Both the position numbers and the translations under genes were made by a program. The notes under the pieces were generated by a model. The model made no database searches, had not been told where the DNA came from, and saw only the letters and a program-made list of their open reading frames with translations. A DNA stretch of 64,000 nt, taken from contig CAYTTR010000008.1 of assembly GCA_964440805.1 (NCBI GenBank), positions 1 through 64,000 on the forward strand, in the 5' to 3' direction. Below, piece by piece: positions 25,519 to 33,870 of the stretch; position 1 is the first letter of the stretch, and each line of letters starts with the position of its first letter. The stretch comes from CAYTTR01 sp964440805 (lineage in GTDB: Bacteria > Acidobacteriota > Aminicenantia > Aminicenantales > Aminicenantaceae).

Positions 25519-26604
25519 GTGTATAGTTTTTTTCTTGGCAGCGAAATCCAGGAAGATAAACTTCTCCCCTGCTATTTCATTCATGGAGAAGAAACTTTTT
25601 TAGCCAGACAGTTTATCGACGAGCTGAGACAATCAATCAGCGAGGATGCCCGGGATTTCAACCTGACAAGGTTTGATCTTGACAGCTACGGATGGGATGA
25701 AATTATTGACCACGCCAGGACCTTACCTTTTCTTTTTTCTTCGCGCCGATTCGTGGTGGTTGAAGGAGAAAAGATGAAATATGAGATGGTATCTCTTTTG
25801 GATAAAAAACTCCTGGAACAGTATTTTTCTTCTCCCCCTGGACATACTGTCCTTTTGATTATCATTGAAGGAAGGCTCAGAAAAAATTCTTCTTTTTACC
25901 GCTTCTTTTCTTCTCTTCCCCGGACAACTGTTTCCATGAAAGAACTGAAACCGCTAAAGGGAAAATATCTGGAAAACTGGGTAAATCATCAGCTATCTTT
26001 TTTCGGAAAAAGGATGACTTCAGAAGCCAGAAGCAGGCTGTTGGAGCTCGCCGGTCCTGGCTTGGGCATTATTCAGAAAGAGATAGAAAAAGTGGCTATT
26101 TTCGTAGGGGATAAAAAGCTGATCGAAGCCGACGACATCAATAAAGTTACTGGCTGGATGAAATCCTATGATCAATGGGAACTGGAGAAATGTCTGATGG
26201 AGGCTGATTTCGAAAAGTGTGTAAGAGTTGGTAACAGTCTTCTGGTAGAAGGGATGGAACCGGGCAGTCTTATTCAAGCTTTAGTGCGAGTTTTCAGGGA
26301 TATTTATTATGCCAAGCTTCTGGAAAAAGAAGGAAAGAAGAACCGAAAGGAAATATTTAAGGAACTAAGACCTCAAATTAAAGAACAATTTTACAAGTTG
26401 TATAGAGAGAAATTCAGCTCTTTTTTTCACCTGGTTGACAATCTGACTTTTAAACAAATTGAGGAAATGTTTTCTTCTCTAAGACAAAAAGATTACTTGA
26501 TGAAAAGCTCGGCTCTTTCCTCTCAGATACTATTGGAAGATTTCTTTTATGGATATTGTAATTTATGGGAAAGGAGAGAGTCTATTTCGAAGAGGAAGGA
26601 TTAA
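25519..26604 (+). CDS. holA: DNA polymerase III delta subunit
   Basis: Clamp-loader subunit that opens the beta sliding clamp. 361 residues: LPCYFIHGEETFLARQFIDELRQ near 16-38 marks the N-terminal AAA-like domain, FLFSSRRFVVVEGEKM near 72-87 the second part. The remainder is helical, with LELAGPGLGIIQKEIEKVAIF and a C-terminal helical bundle typical of delta. It starts with GTG 25519, 3 bp after lptE, with no clear alternative. The last 23 bp overlap the convergent 3' end of rpsT. Confidence 0.9.
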   Translation: MYSFFLGSEIQEDKLLPCYFIHGEETFLARQFIDELRQSISEDARDFNLTRFDLDSYGWDEIIDHARTLPFLFSSRRFVVVEGEKMKYEMVSLLDKKLLEQYFSSPPGHTVLLIIIEGRLRKNSSFYRFFSSLPRTTVSMKELKPLKGKYLENWVNHQLSFFGKRMTSEARSRLLELAGPGLGIIQKEIEKVAIFVGDKKLIEADDINKVTGWMKSYDQWELEKCLMEADFEKCVRVGNSLLVEGMEPGSLIQALVRVFRDIYYAKLLEKEGKKNRKEIFKELRPQIKEQFYKLYREKFSSFFHLVDNLTFKQIEEMFSSLRQKDYLMKSSALSSQILLEDFFYGYCNLWERRESISKRKD

Positions 26605-26860
26605 GCATGGCCACCTGCCGGCTGAGCCGGGATTTCAGGCGGTTTCCTTTGCTCCGGTGGATAGCTCCTTTTTTAACGCAGCGGTCAATCTGGGAGAAAG
26701 CTTTTGGGAGCAACCGGGCAGCCTCTTCTGCTTTTTTTTCCTCAAGGGCTTGCCTAATTCTTTTAACCTCGGAACGCACAGCAGATTTGTTTCTTCTGTT
26801 TACTTCTCTCCGACGAAGATTTCTTCTCCACTGCCGGATGGCGGATTGATGTTGAGCCAT
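26582..26860 (-). CDS. rpsT: Ribosomal protein S20
   Basis: Small-subunit 16S rRNA-binding protein. 92 residues, strongly basic, all-helical: AQHQSAIRQWRRNLRRREVN at the N-terminus, NKSAVRSEVKRI in the middle and KGAIHRSKGNRLKSRLSRQ near the C-terminus match the S20 pattern. The ATG at 26860 follows GGAGGAG by 6 bp; the in-frame ATG five codons upstream lies in the Shine-Dalgarno region. It lies tail to tail with holA, overlapping it by 23 bp. Confidence 0.93.
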   Translation of the reverse strand: MAQHQSAIRQWRRNLRRREVNRRNKSAVRSEVKRIRQALEEKKAEEAARLLPKAFSQIDRCVKKGAIHRSKGNRLKSRLSRQVAMLNPSSSK

Positions 26861-26885
26861 ATTTCTCTCCTCCAAAAGGGAAATT

Positions 26886-26914
26886 ATGATATGTCAACTT
26901 GGATTAATTGTCAA
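26886..26914 (-). promoter_or_regulatory. Sigma70-like promoter of rpsT
   Basis: Minus strand perfect TTGACA (26909-26914), 17-bp spacer, TATCAT (26886-26891). Leader of about 19 nt with GGAGGAG. Confidence 0.65.
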
Positions 26915-26950
26915 CCGGGAAAGCTTTGTTGGAAGTATTTCCAAAACCGT

Positions 26951-27102
26951 AAAGAGAAGAAGGGGATGGGATTCGTCACCCGCTCGATTCCCCAGCGAGG
27001 AATCTTGCTCCCGTTCGGGCTTTGCTCTCCTCTCCTTCAGAGAGAAACCATGCCGGCTCAGCCTTCACAGGGGATTCCTCATCCCATACCCTTCCTCTCT
27101 TT
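26951..27102. repeat. Structured inverted-repeat element R3 upstream of murJ
   Basis: The outer arms 26951-26972 and 27081-27102 match as inverted repeats at 20 of 22 positions. Inside are several smaller inverted pairs: GATTCC/GGAATC around 26986-27003, CCCG/CGGG near 27010-27019, CTCT/AGAG near 27027-27043, and GAGGAATC (from 26997) complementary to GATTCCTC (ends 27080). It fills the rpsT-murJ gap. It could be a mobile MITE-like element or a structured leader of murJ; only one copy is in the window. Confidence 0.5.
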
Positions 27103-27131
27103 AATAGACTGTCTCTATCACAGAAAAGGAA

Positions 27132-28772
27132 ATGCTTACGGCTTTGTTAAAAGAGGTAGCTTTGGATTCATTTGAGAACACAAATGAGAGAGCCAGTCAG
27201 AATAAAAGACTGGTCAGATCTACTTTAGTTGTAGCTGCTCCTACTCTGCTCAGCCGGATTTTCGGGTTTATCCGGGATGTAATTCAGGCTTTTTTCTTGG
27301 GCACAAGCAGGAGTGCTGATGCTTTTACCATTGCTTACGTTATTCCCAATTTATTGAGGCGTTTAACCGGAGAAGGAGCCATGACTGCGGCTTTCATTCC
27401 GGTTTTTACCCAAATAAAGAAAGAAAAAACAAAAAAGGAATTATGGCGTTTCGCCAATATGTTTTTCTTTGACCTCATGCTGGTTATGACCGTCTTGACT
27501 GTCCTGGGAATAATATTTTCTCCTTTTCTGGTCAAAATCATTGGATATGGCTTTAAGGATATTCAGGGGAAGTGGGAATTGACCGTTATCCTTACCCGGA
27601 TCATGTTTCCCTACATTTTTTTAATCTCCCTGGCAGCCTTGGTTATGGCTATTCTTAACTCCTTCCATAAGTTTTTCGTCCCAGCTTTTACACCGGTTCT
27701 TTTTAATCTGGCGGTCATTTCTCTGGCCGCTATTTTCGCAGGCAAAGTGGAAGAACCAGCTTATGTCTTTGCAGCCGGAGTGGTTCTGGGAGGAATTCTG
27801 CAGTTGGGCTTTCAGCTGCCATTTCTCAGGAAAATGGGCATGAGATTTACTCCGCTTCTGTCTTTTTCCCACCCAGGTGTGCGGAAAGTGGGCAAGTTAA
27901 TGATACCCGGCATTTTTGGTGTGGGGATTTCCCAGATTAACTTTGCTCTCAGCCGCATGTTGGCTTCCACTCTGGAAGAAGGGAGTGTTTCTTCCCTTTA
28001 TTTTGCCTCCAGAGTGGAAGAACTGACTCTGGGCCTTTTTTCTATTGCCCTATCCATTGTCCTCTTGCCTTCTTTATCCGAATTGGCAGCCAGAAAAGAA
28101 ATCGATGATATGAAAAAGACCCTTCTTTTTTCATTTAAGCTGGTTACCTTTGTTACTTTTCCTGCTATGATGGGGCTTGTTATTCTTAACCGGCCTATCA
28201 TTGAAGTTCTTTTTCAGCGAGGTCTTTTTGATTTTCATTCGACAGCCATGAGCTCATCCTGTCTTTTTTATTTTGCTTTCGGACTGCCCTTTCTCTCGGG
28301 AGTCAAGATATTGGCGCCGGCTTTTTATTCCTTGAAGGATACCAGAACTCCGGTGGTGGTGGCTTTCTTTGTCATGATTTCCTATATCTCGTCTTCTTTT
28401 CTTCTTATGGGACCGCTCCGGGTGGGAGGGATTGCTTTAGCTCTTTCTTTAGCCTCGGTGCTTAATTTTTTCCTTCTTTTTTATCTTCTCGAAAGAAAGA
28501 TAGGAAAAATTCCCAGGAAAGAAATTTTTAGCTTCGTTTTCAAATCCGCTGGAGCAGCTGTAGTGATGGGAGTTCTGGTCTGGTTGATAGGCCGGAACTG
28601 GGAAAAGACAGGAGAAATTTTCCTGCAAAAACTTTTTCTTTTAGCCGGAGCCATTTTTCTTGGAATGGCCTTTTATATGATTCTTCAGTATATTGTTAAC
28701 AAAAAAGATGTGAAAGAATTCCAGGCCCTTTTCAAAAAAGAGAAATTAGGCCGTAATAAAAGAGAGAAGTGA
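27132..28772 (+). CDS. murJ: Lipid II flippase MurJ (MviN family)
   Basis: Flips lipid-linked peptidoglycan precursor across the inner membrane (MOP superfamily). About 546 residues with 14 or so hydrophobic helices. Family marks are LLSRIFGFIRDVIQAFFLGTSRSADAFTIAYVIPNLLRRLTGEGAMTAAFIPVF in the first three helices, including the conserved Arg/Asp residues and the GEGA loop. ATG 27132 has a weak AAAAGGA; TTG 27162 follows AAGAGGT and is an equally good start. Dtd begins 1 bp after the stop, so the two are co-transcribed. Confidence 0.92.
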   Translation: MLTALLKEVALDSFENTNERASQNKRLVRSTLVVAAPTLLSRIFGFIRDVIQAFFLGTSRSADAFTIAYVIPNLLRRLTGEGAMTAAFIPVFTQIKKEKTKKELWRFANMFFFDLMLVMTVLTVLGIIFSPFLVKIIGYGFKDIQGKWELTVILTRIMFPYIFLISLAALVMAILNSFHKFFVPAFTPVLFNLAVISLAAIFAGKVEEPAYVFAAGVVLGGILQLGFQLPFLRKMGMRFTPLLSFSHPGVRKVGKLMIPGIFGVGISQINFALSRMLASTLEEGSVSSLYFASRVEELTLGLFSIALSIVLLPSLSELAARKEIDDMKKTLLFSFKLVTFVTFPAMMGLVILNRPIIEVLFQRGLFDFHSTAMSSSCLFYFAFGLPFLSGVKILAPAFYSLKDTRTPVVVAFFVMISYISSSFLLMGPLRVGGIALALSLASVLNFFLLFYLLERKIGKIPRKEIFSFVFKSAGAAVVMGVLVWLIGRNWEKTGEIFLQKLFLLAGAIFLGMAFYMILQYIVNKKDVKEFQALFKKEKLGRNKREK

Positions 28773-28773
28773 G

Positions 28774-29232
28774 ATGAAAATCGTTCTTCAGAGGGTAAAA
28801 GAAGCTTCGGTTGTTATAGAGGGAAAAAAGGTCAGTAAAATTGGCCGGGGTGTCTGTCTGTTAGTGGGAGTTGAGCGGGGGGATGAGTCCGATGTGGTTG
28901 AATACCTGGCTAAAAAGGTGGCAGAATTGAGGGTTTTTCCAGATGATGAAGGGAAAATGAATCTTTCTCTTCAGGATATCGGAGGCGAAGTTCTGGCTGT
29001 TTCCCAGTTTACTCTGGCTGCTTCGGTCAAAAAAGGGCGCCGGCCTGGTTTCGATAAGGCAGAAGAGCCAGAAAGAGCGGAAGCTTTGTTCGATAAATTA
29101 TTAAGTGAGCTTGAGAAAAATGGTTTGCCGGTTAAAACCGGGCGCTTTGGACAATTAATGGAAGTTCATTTAATAAACGACGGACCGGTGACCTTTATTC
29201 TGGAAAAGAAAATTCCCAATTTACCATTTTAG
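28774..29232 (+). CDS. dtd: D-aminoacyl-tRNA deacylase
   Basis: Removes D-amino acids (and glycine from tRNA-Ala) mischarged onto tRNA. 152 residues, full length: MKIVLQRVKEASVVI, GRGVCLLVGVERGD, SQFTLAASVKKGRRPGF (catalytic SQFTL) and NDGPVTF at the C-terminus (Gly-cisPro GPVT motif that gives chiral selectivity). 1 bp after murJ. Confidence 0.95.
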   Translation: MKIVLQRVKEASVVIEGKKVSKIGRGVCLLVGVERGDESDVVEYLAKKVAELRVFPDDEGKMNLSLQDIGGEVLAVSQFTLAASVKKGRRPGFDKAEEPERAEALFDKLLSELEKNGLPVKTGRFGQLMEVHLINDGPVTFILEKKIPNLPF

Positions 29233-29239
29233 GAGATTC

Positions 29240-29320
29240 GTGATCGAAGATTCATTTTACAGTTTAAACAACGAGGAAGAGAAACCAAAGTCAATTGTCG
29301 TAAAATATTTGGAGGAATAA
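29240..29320 (+). CDS. Possible 26-codon leader-type ORF or gene remnant after dtd
   Basis: GTG 29240 follows AGGAG by 4 bp and reads MIEDSFYSLNNEEEKPKSI plus VVKYLEE, then stops at TAA. The composition is protein-like (charged, no stop-rich bias), and the stop overlaps the ATG of a second tiny frame (TAATG). It may be a real small gene, a coupled leader peptide or the decayed start of a longer gene. Unsupported by homology I can recall. Confidence 0.25.
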   Translation: MIEDSFYSLNNEEEKPKSIVVKYLEE

Positions 29321-29379
29321 TGTCATTATCTATTTTTTTGATATATTGGAAAAACCATTTAAGTGAAGAATCTCCTTAA
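29320..29379 (+). CDS. Possible 19-codon ORF coupled to the preceding one
   Basis: ATG 29320 has the strong Shine-Dalgarno GGAGGA 3 bp upstream and encodes MSLSIFLIYWKNHLSEESP, with a hydrophobic N-terminal half. It overlaps the preceding tiny frame by one base. Small size makes chance a serious alternative. Confidence 0.22.
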   Translation: MSLSIFLIYWKNHLSEESP

Positions 29380-29414
29380 TAGTCTATCAAGAATATTTTC
29401 AGTCCTTGTTTATC

Positions 29415-30020
29415 TTAAACAAATTTCAATTGGCTGGCTTTTTCCATGGCTTCCTTAGCCGCTTTGGCTACATAAGGATTAGAATCCTGGGTAAGCTTGG
29501 CCAGTAAAGCCAGGGCTTCAGGAGTGCCCAGAGTTCCCAGGGTCTGAGCCGCGGTCTTCCGGACATCAGCGTTCAAGTCTCCAAGAAGAGGCTTTATTCT
29601 GGGGAGGGCTGAAGGATCATTCCTTTTCTCCAGTATCCGTAAAGCAGCACTCCGGATATACCAGGGAGATTCCTGGAGTTTTGGATAAATTTCATTTAAC
29701 TCCAGGTCTTCTTTTTCTCCCAGAATAGAAATCAGGAAATCCCTTATTTCCTCGCTGGAGTCGACCAGGAGTTCCAGTAAAAGCTGGTTCATCTGAGGAA
29801 ATGGATCCTTGATTTTTTCTTTCAGGGAACGAAGACGAAGCGATTTATCCTTAATCTGGATAATTCTGTTAGCAGCAGTTAAAACATTCTCAGGAAGAGA
29901 TGGTTTTTTCAGGATGGCAGGATGAGTTATTTCAGATGGTTGAGAAGCTCCGGTAGTCTTCCCGCTTTTCCTGGCTTTCCCGAAGGGCTGTTGTTTTCCC
30001 GTCTGGCCGTTTTTCATCAA
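29415..30020 (-). CDS. HEAT-repeat protein
   Basis: 201 residues. The first 55 are basic and low-complexity (GKQQPFGKARKSGKTTGASQ). From about 80 onward there are three to four HEAT/PBS-lyase-like repeats: LQESPWYIRSAALRILEKR, LLGDLNADVRKTAAQTLGTLG and LTQDSNPYVAKAAKEAMEKA, each with the Pro/Asp..R..A..LG pattern. This suggests a protein-protein interaction scaffold. It is the last gene of the ftsY-ribD-ribE-ribBA operon, 2 bp after ribBA. Partner unknown. Confidence 0.75.
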   Translation of the reverse strand: MMKNGQTGKQQPFGKARKSGKTTGASQPSEITHPAILKKPSLPENVLTAANRIIQIKDKSLRLRSLKEKIKDPFPQMNQLLLELLVDSSEEIRDFLISILGEKEDLELNEIYPKLQESPWYIRSAALRILEKRNDPSALPRIKPLLGDLNADVRKTAAQTLGTLGTPEALALLAKLTQDSNPYVAKAAKEAMEKASQLKFV

Positions 30021-30022
30021 GG

Positions 30023-31240
30023 TTAGACCATCTCTAAGATATGCCCCATTTTTTCTTTTTTGGTTTTTAGGTAGTTAAGGTTATTTTTATTAGGAGGTAT
30101 TTCCAGGGGAATCCTGTCGACAATTTCCAGACCGTAACCAGCCAGGCCGATGAATTTTCGAGGATTATTGGTAATCAGGCGAAGCTTGGTAATACCAAGG
30201 GATACCAGTATCTGGGCCCCAATACCGTAATCCCGTTGGTCTGCCTTGAATCCAAGGCGGGTATTCGCCTCCACTGTGTCAGAACCTTCATCCTGGAGAG
30301 CATAAGCCTTAATTTTATTGACTAAACCGATTCCCCGGCCCTCCTGATTGAGTATATATAGAACCACTCCTTTTCCTTCTTTTTCGATCATGCTCATGGC
30401 CAGATGAAGCTGATCTCCGCAATCACAGCGGGAAGAAGCAAAGGTATCACCAGTAAGACATTGGGAGTGGGCTCTGACCAAAGTTGGTTCACTCTTCTTG
30501 ATTTCTCCCTTAACCAGGGCAATATGGTGTTCTTTATGGATGGAATCTTCAAAGACAATAATCCGGAAGGTTCCGTATTTTGTCGGAAGATCAGCTTCCT
30601 CAATTCTCTTTACTAAGCATTCATTTTGCATCCTGTACTTGATCAACTCAGCAATGGTCAGGATGGGAATGTCATAAGTCTGGCTGAAGAGGATGAGCTG
30701 GGGCATTCGGGCCATGGTGCCGTCTTCGTTCATTATTTCACAAATTACTCCGGCTGGTTTCAGGCCGGCTAAACGGGAAAGATCAACAGATGCTTCTGTC
30801 TGCCCGGCTCTTTCTAAAACTCCGCCCTCCTTGGCCTGAAGAGGAAAAATATGACCGGGGCGGGCCAGATCTGAAGGTTTCGTCCTGGGGTCGATGGCAG
30901 CCTGGATGGTTTTCGCCCGGTCATGGGCGGAGATGCCTGTTGTGACTCCTTCCTTGGCATCAATGGAAACTGTAAAGGCAGTCTGGAATCTGGCTGTATT
31001 ATCAGGAACCATTAAGGGAAGATTAAGCTCTTCTAAGCGTTCTTTGGTAAGGGGGAGGCAAATAAGGCCACGTCCGTGTTTGGCCATAAAATTGATTATA
31101 TCCGGAGTAGCTTTCTCTGCGGAGACCATTAAATCTCCTTCATTTTCCCGGTCTTCGTCATCGACGATGATGATGATTTTACCTGTTTTGACTGCCTGAA
31201 TGGCTTTTTCTACTGTGGAAACAGAAGATTGAGGAGACAT
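30023..31240 (-). CDS. ribBA: Bifunctional 3,4-dihydroxy-2-butanone-4-phosphate synthase / GTP cyclohydrolase II
   Basis: Supplies both starting compounds of riboflavin synthesis. 405 residues. The RibB domain (about 1-205) has DDEDRENEGDLM near 27-38 and TGISAHDRAKTI. The RibA domain (about 206-405) has zinc ligands in CLTGDTFASSRCDC, LNQEGRGIGL near 300-309 and LRLITNNPRK. Both active sites look intact. 4-bp gap after ribE. Lumazine synthase ribH, usually next in such operons, is not in the window; a HEAT-repeat gene occupies that place. Confidence 0.95.
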   Translation of the reverse strand: MSPQSSVSTVEKAIQAVKTGKIIIIVDDEDRENEGDLMVSAEKATPDIINFMAKHGRGLICLPLTKERLEELNLPLMVPDNTARFQTAFTVSIDAKEGVTTGISAHDRAKTIQAAIDPRTKPSDLARPGHIFPLQAKEGGVLERAGQTEASVDLSRLAGLKPAGVICEIMNEDGTMARMPQLILFSQTYDIPILTIAELIKYRMQNECLVKRIEEADLPTKYGTFRIIVFEDSIHKEHHIALVKGEIKKSEPTLVRAHSQCLTGDTFASSRCDCGDQLHLAMSMIEKEGKGVVLYILNQEGRGIGLVNKIKAYALQDEGSDTVEANTRLGFKADQRDYGIGAQILVSLGITKLRLITNNPRKFIGLAGYGLEIVDRIPLEIPPNKNNLNYLKTKKEKMGHILEMV

Positions 31241-31244
31241 GGGC

Positions 31245-31844
31245 TTACTCTTTTTTATTAATTTTTTTGGACATCCAATTATACAGATATTTTCCGATTA
31301 TGTCACATTCTATGTTAACTAAATCTCCTGTTTTCAAGTCTCCGAGATTGGTTTTTTTCAGGGTAATAGGGATGAGCTCTGTTTCGAAAAAATTTGTTCC
31401 CGATTGAGCTATGGTCAGGCTTACGCCGTTAACGGCTACGCTTCCCTTGCTGATAAAAAAATCTTTGAGAGAAGGTTGAAAACTCACTCGAATTCTTTTT
31501 CCCTCTCCCCGGCGGGAAAGGCGTATAATCTTGCCTGTTCCATCAATATGTCCTGTGACCAGGTGCCCGCTGAGGAATGATTCTGGAGTAGCCGGGAATT
31601 CGATGTTAAGATGCGAGCCGGGCAAGAGATGTCCCAGGGTTGTCAGTTCCTTTGTTTCCTGAGATAAATGAAAATAAAGGAAAACATCTGTTTTTCTGAC
31701 GAGGCTGAGGCAGACTCCGTCAACGGAGAGGCTTTCCCCGGGGGCCAGGCGTGAAGTTATTAGCGGTGCCTTTAGGATTATTTCTGTTTTTCCCTTGCTG
31801 TAGCCCTTGAATATAGCGTGATGGGTTATTATTCCTGTGAACAT
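31245..31844 (-). CDS. ribE: Riboflavin synthase alpha chain
   Basis: Dismutates two 6,7-dimethyl-8-ribityllumazine molecules to riboflavin. About 199 residues in two lumazine-binding repeats: MFTGIITHHAIFKG at the start, LSVDGVCLSLV near 42-52, FLSGHLVTGHIDGTGKI near 92-108, then the second repeat with VAVNGVSLTIAQSG near 137-150 and GDLVNIECDIIGKY near the end. The start is ATG 31844 within the ribD stop (TGATG); the frame continues 15 codons upstream but MFTGII is the family start. Confidence 0.94.
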   Translation of the reverse strand: MFTGIITHHAIFKGYSKGKTEIILKAPLITSRLAPGESLSVDGVCLSLVRKTDVFLYFHLSQETKELTTLGHLLPGSHLNIEFPATPESFLSGHLVTGHIDGTGKIIRLSRRGEGKRIRVSFQPSLKDFFISKGSVAVNGVSLTIAQSGTNFFETELIPITLKKTNLGDLKTGDLVNIECDIIGKYLYNWMSKKINKKE

Positions 31845-32944
31845 CAGAGGTATCCTTCCACAACCAGATCGGATCCAATCTGGAAGCAATGTGATTTCTT
31901 AAGCCGGAGAGCATCCTGAATACTTTGAACCCCTGTTCCTTGGAAAAAGCCGGGAGCTTTCTTGCCTCCAATCAGGCTGGGAGCAAGAGTTACTATTATT
32001 TTATCGGCTAAATGTTCCTGCAAAAAAGAGGTCGTCAGAATTCCACCGCCTTCGACCAGAACACTGGAAATTTTTTCTTCTCCCAATCTTTTTAAAACCT
32101 TTTTTATGGGTATCTTTAAGTCCTCTGAAGGAAAGCGGATCACTTTGATTCCTTTTTTTTCCAATTTATCAGCCTTACGGGAAGGTGCCTTGTCTGAAGT
32201 ACAGATGATTATATTGCCTTTGTCAAGTGTCTGAAGTATCCTGGCTTTAAGAGGAAAGCGCAGTCTGGAATCAAGGACTATTCTAATTATCTTTTTATCT
32301 TCCCACTGGGAATGCCTGAGAGTCAATAAGGGGTCGTCGTGAAGAATTGTCTGGATTCCGGTGATAACGGCATCATGTTCTCCCCTTAAGAGATGGATAT
32401 ATTTCCGGGTTTCCTCGGAAGTTATCCAGCGCGATGAACCTGTTTGGGTGGCTGCCTTTCCGTCCAGGCTAACAGCAGTTTTAATGGTAACAAAAGGAAT
32501 TTTCCGGGTTATATACTTGATATAAGCTTCATTAAGACGGCTGTTTGTTTCTTGCATAAGTCCTACTTCAACATCGATGCCATTATCTTTGAGAAGGCGG
32601 ACTCCTTTTTTATAAACCAAGGGATTAGCATCATAGGCAGAAATAACCACTCTCCGGGGACGGGCTTCAATAACGCGGTCGATACAGGGAGGAGTTTTTC
32701 CCCAATGAACACATGGTTCCAGGGTCTGATAGAGAGTACTGTTTCTGGCTTTTTTTCCCGCTATTTCAAGGGCTGCTATTTCTGCATGGGGGAAGCCCGG
32801 TTTTTCGTGGTGTCCCCAGCCTATGATGATCCCCTTTTTGACAACAACTGCTCCTACAAGAGGATTGGGTGAAACCCAGCCCCTGGCTTTTTCAGCCAGG
32901 CTGTAGGCCATTCGCATAAAGGCCAGATCTTTGTGTTTAATCAT
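31844..32944 (-). CDS. ribD: Bifunctional riboflavin deaminase-reductase
   Basis: Carries out the deamination and side-chain reduction steps after GTP cyclohydrolase II. 366 residues. The N-terminal deaminase has HAEIAAL near 53-59 and PCVHWGKTPPC near 77-87 (zinc). The C-terminal reductase has KTAVSLDGKAATQTGSSRWI near 154-173 and VEGGGILTTSFL near 295-306. ATG overlaps the ftsY stop by 4 bp (ATGA), the stop overlaps the ribE start. Confidence 0.95.
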   Translation of the reverse strand: MIKHKDLAFMRMAYSLAEKARGWVSPNPLVGAVVVKKGIIIGWGHHEKPGFPHAEIAALEIAGKKARNSTLYQTLEPCVHWGKTPPCIDRVIEARPRRVVISAYDANPLVYKKGVRLLKDNGIDVEVGLMQETNSRLNEAYIKYITRKIPFVTIKTAVSLDGKAATQTGSSRWITSEETRKYIHLLRGEHDAVITGIQTILHDDPLLTLRHSQWEDKKIIRIVLDSRLRFPLKARILQTLDKGNIIICTSDKAPSRKADKLEKKGIKVIRFPSEDLKIPIKKVLKRLGEEKISSVLVEGGGILTTSFLQEHLADKIIVTLAPSLIGGKKAPGFFQGTGVQSIQDALRLKKSHCFQIGSDLVVEGYL

Positions 32945-33831
32945 GAAAGCAAAGCCTGGATAAATTCTTCCGGGGAGAAAGGAAGAAGATCATTGAGGCC
33001 CTCTCCAATCCCAATATATTTTACCGGGAGTTCCAGCTCATCAACAATACTGAATACGCTCCCGCCTTTGGCAGTCCCGTCCAGTTTAGAGAGGAATATT
33101 CCGGTCAATCCTGAGAACTTTTGGAATTCCCTGGCCTGAACTAAGGCATTTTGCCCTATGCTGGCATCAAGGACAAGCAGGACTTCCCTGGGTATCTCTT
33201 TGAGCTCTCTTGAAATAACCCGATTAATTTTTTCCAGCTCGTTCATGAGGTTAATATTGGTGTGAATTCGACCGGCGGTATCGATCAGAAGAAAATCATA
33301 GTTTCGTGATTTAAACGACTGAGCGGCATCATAGACAACAGAGGCCGGATCTGCTCCGTATTGGCCTTTTATAACCGGAATATTTAATCTTTTTCCCCAG
33401 ATTGAAAGCTGCTCCTGGGCTGCAGCCCGGAAAGTATCTGCAGCTACCATGATAATCTTTTTGCCGGTGGCTTGATGAAGATTGGCCAGTTTGGCTAGAG
33501 AAGTGGTTTTTCCACCGCCATTGATTCCTACCATCATAATCAATTCTTTGGCCGGGGATGTTTCTTCGTTTTGGAAGCGGGAGAGAAAATCAATCAGTTC
33601 TTGCTGCAGAAATTCCTTTACTTCCTTTGGGGAAGAAGTTGGTTTTATTTTTTGACGGAGGCCTTCAACAATTCTTTCTGAAGTGGATAGACCGGCATCA
33701 GCAAGTATAAGTGTTTCCATCAATCCATACAGGATTTCATCCTGGTTTTTTTTCGATAAGACAAGTTCTTCTAACTTTTCGCAGAAAGAGTTCCTGGTTC
33801 GGCTAAGTTTTTCTTTCAGAGTTCCGATCAT
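32941..33831 (-). CDS. ftsY: Signal recognition particle receptor FtsY
   Basis: SRP receptor GTPase at the inner membrane. 296 residues, only the NG domains: there is no acidic A domain, so this is a short form. G motifs are GINGGGKTTSLAKLA near 104-118 (second Gly in place of Val/Leu), AADTFRAAAQEQL, DTAGR near 187-191 and SKLDGTAKGG near 247-256. First gene of ftsY-ribDE-ribBA-HEAT, an unusual partner set. A near-perfect promoter ends 9 bp before the ATG. Confidence 0.94.
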   Translation of the reverse strand: MIGTLKEKLSRTRNSFCEKLEELVLSKKNQDEILYGLMETLILADAGLSTSERIVEGLRQKIKPTSSPKEVKEFLQQELIDFLSRFQNEETSPAKELIMMVGINGGGKTTSLAKLANLHQATGKKIIMVAADTFRAAAQEQLSIWGKRLNIPVIKGQYGADPASVVYDAAQSFKSRNYDFLLIDTAGRIHTNINLMNELEKINRVISRELKEIPREVLLVLDASIGQNALVQAREFQKFSGLTGIFLSKLDGTAKGGSVFSIVDELELPVKYIGIGEGLNDLLPFSPEEFIQALLS

Positions 33832-33840
33832 GATGACTCC

Positions 33841-33869
33841 ATTATATTTTCAGGCAAAACTATAGTCAA
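33841..33869 (-). promoter_or_regulatory. Sigma70-like promoter of the ftsY-rib operon
   Basis: Minus strand TTGACT (33864-33869), 17-bp spacer, perfect TATAAT (33841-33846), 9 bp to the ftsY ATG. No FMN riboswitch-like leader can exist in such a short 5' end. Confidence 0.68.
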
Positions 33870-33870
33870 C

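Noticed and set aside
26976..27000. Possible tRNA fragment (cgctcgattccccagcg resembles a T arm)
   Set aside because: No acceptor or anticodon stem fits around it; the bases belong to R3 hairpins.
26549..27175. 208-codon plus-strand frame across rpsT and the rpsT-murJ gap
   Set aside because: It is antisense to rpsT and passes through the R3 hairpins; composition is not protein-like and there is no ribosome site.
30023..33869. FMN riboswitch for the rib genes
   Set aside because: The operon is headed by ftsY with almost no leader, and no RFN-like conserved sequence is seen before ribD or ribBA.
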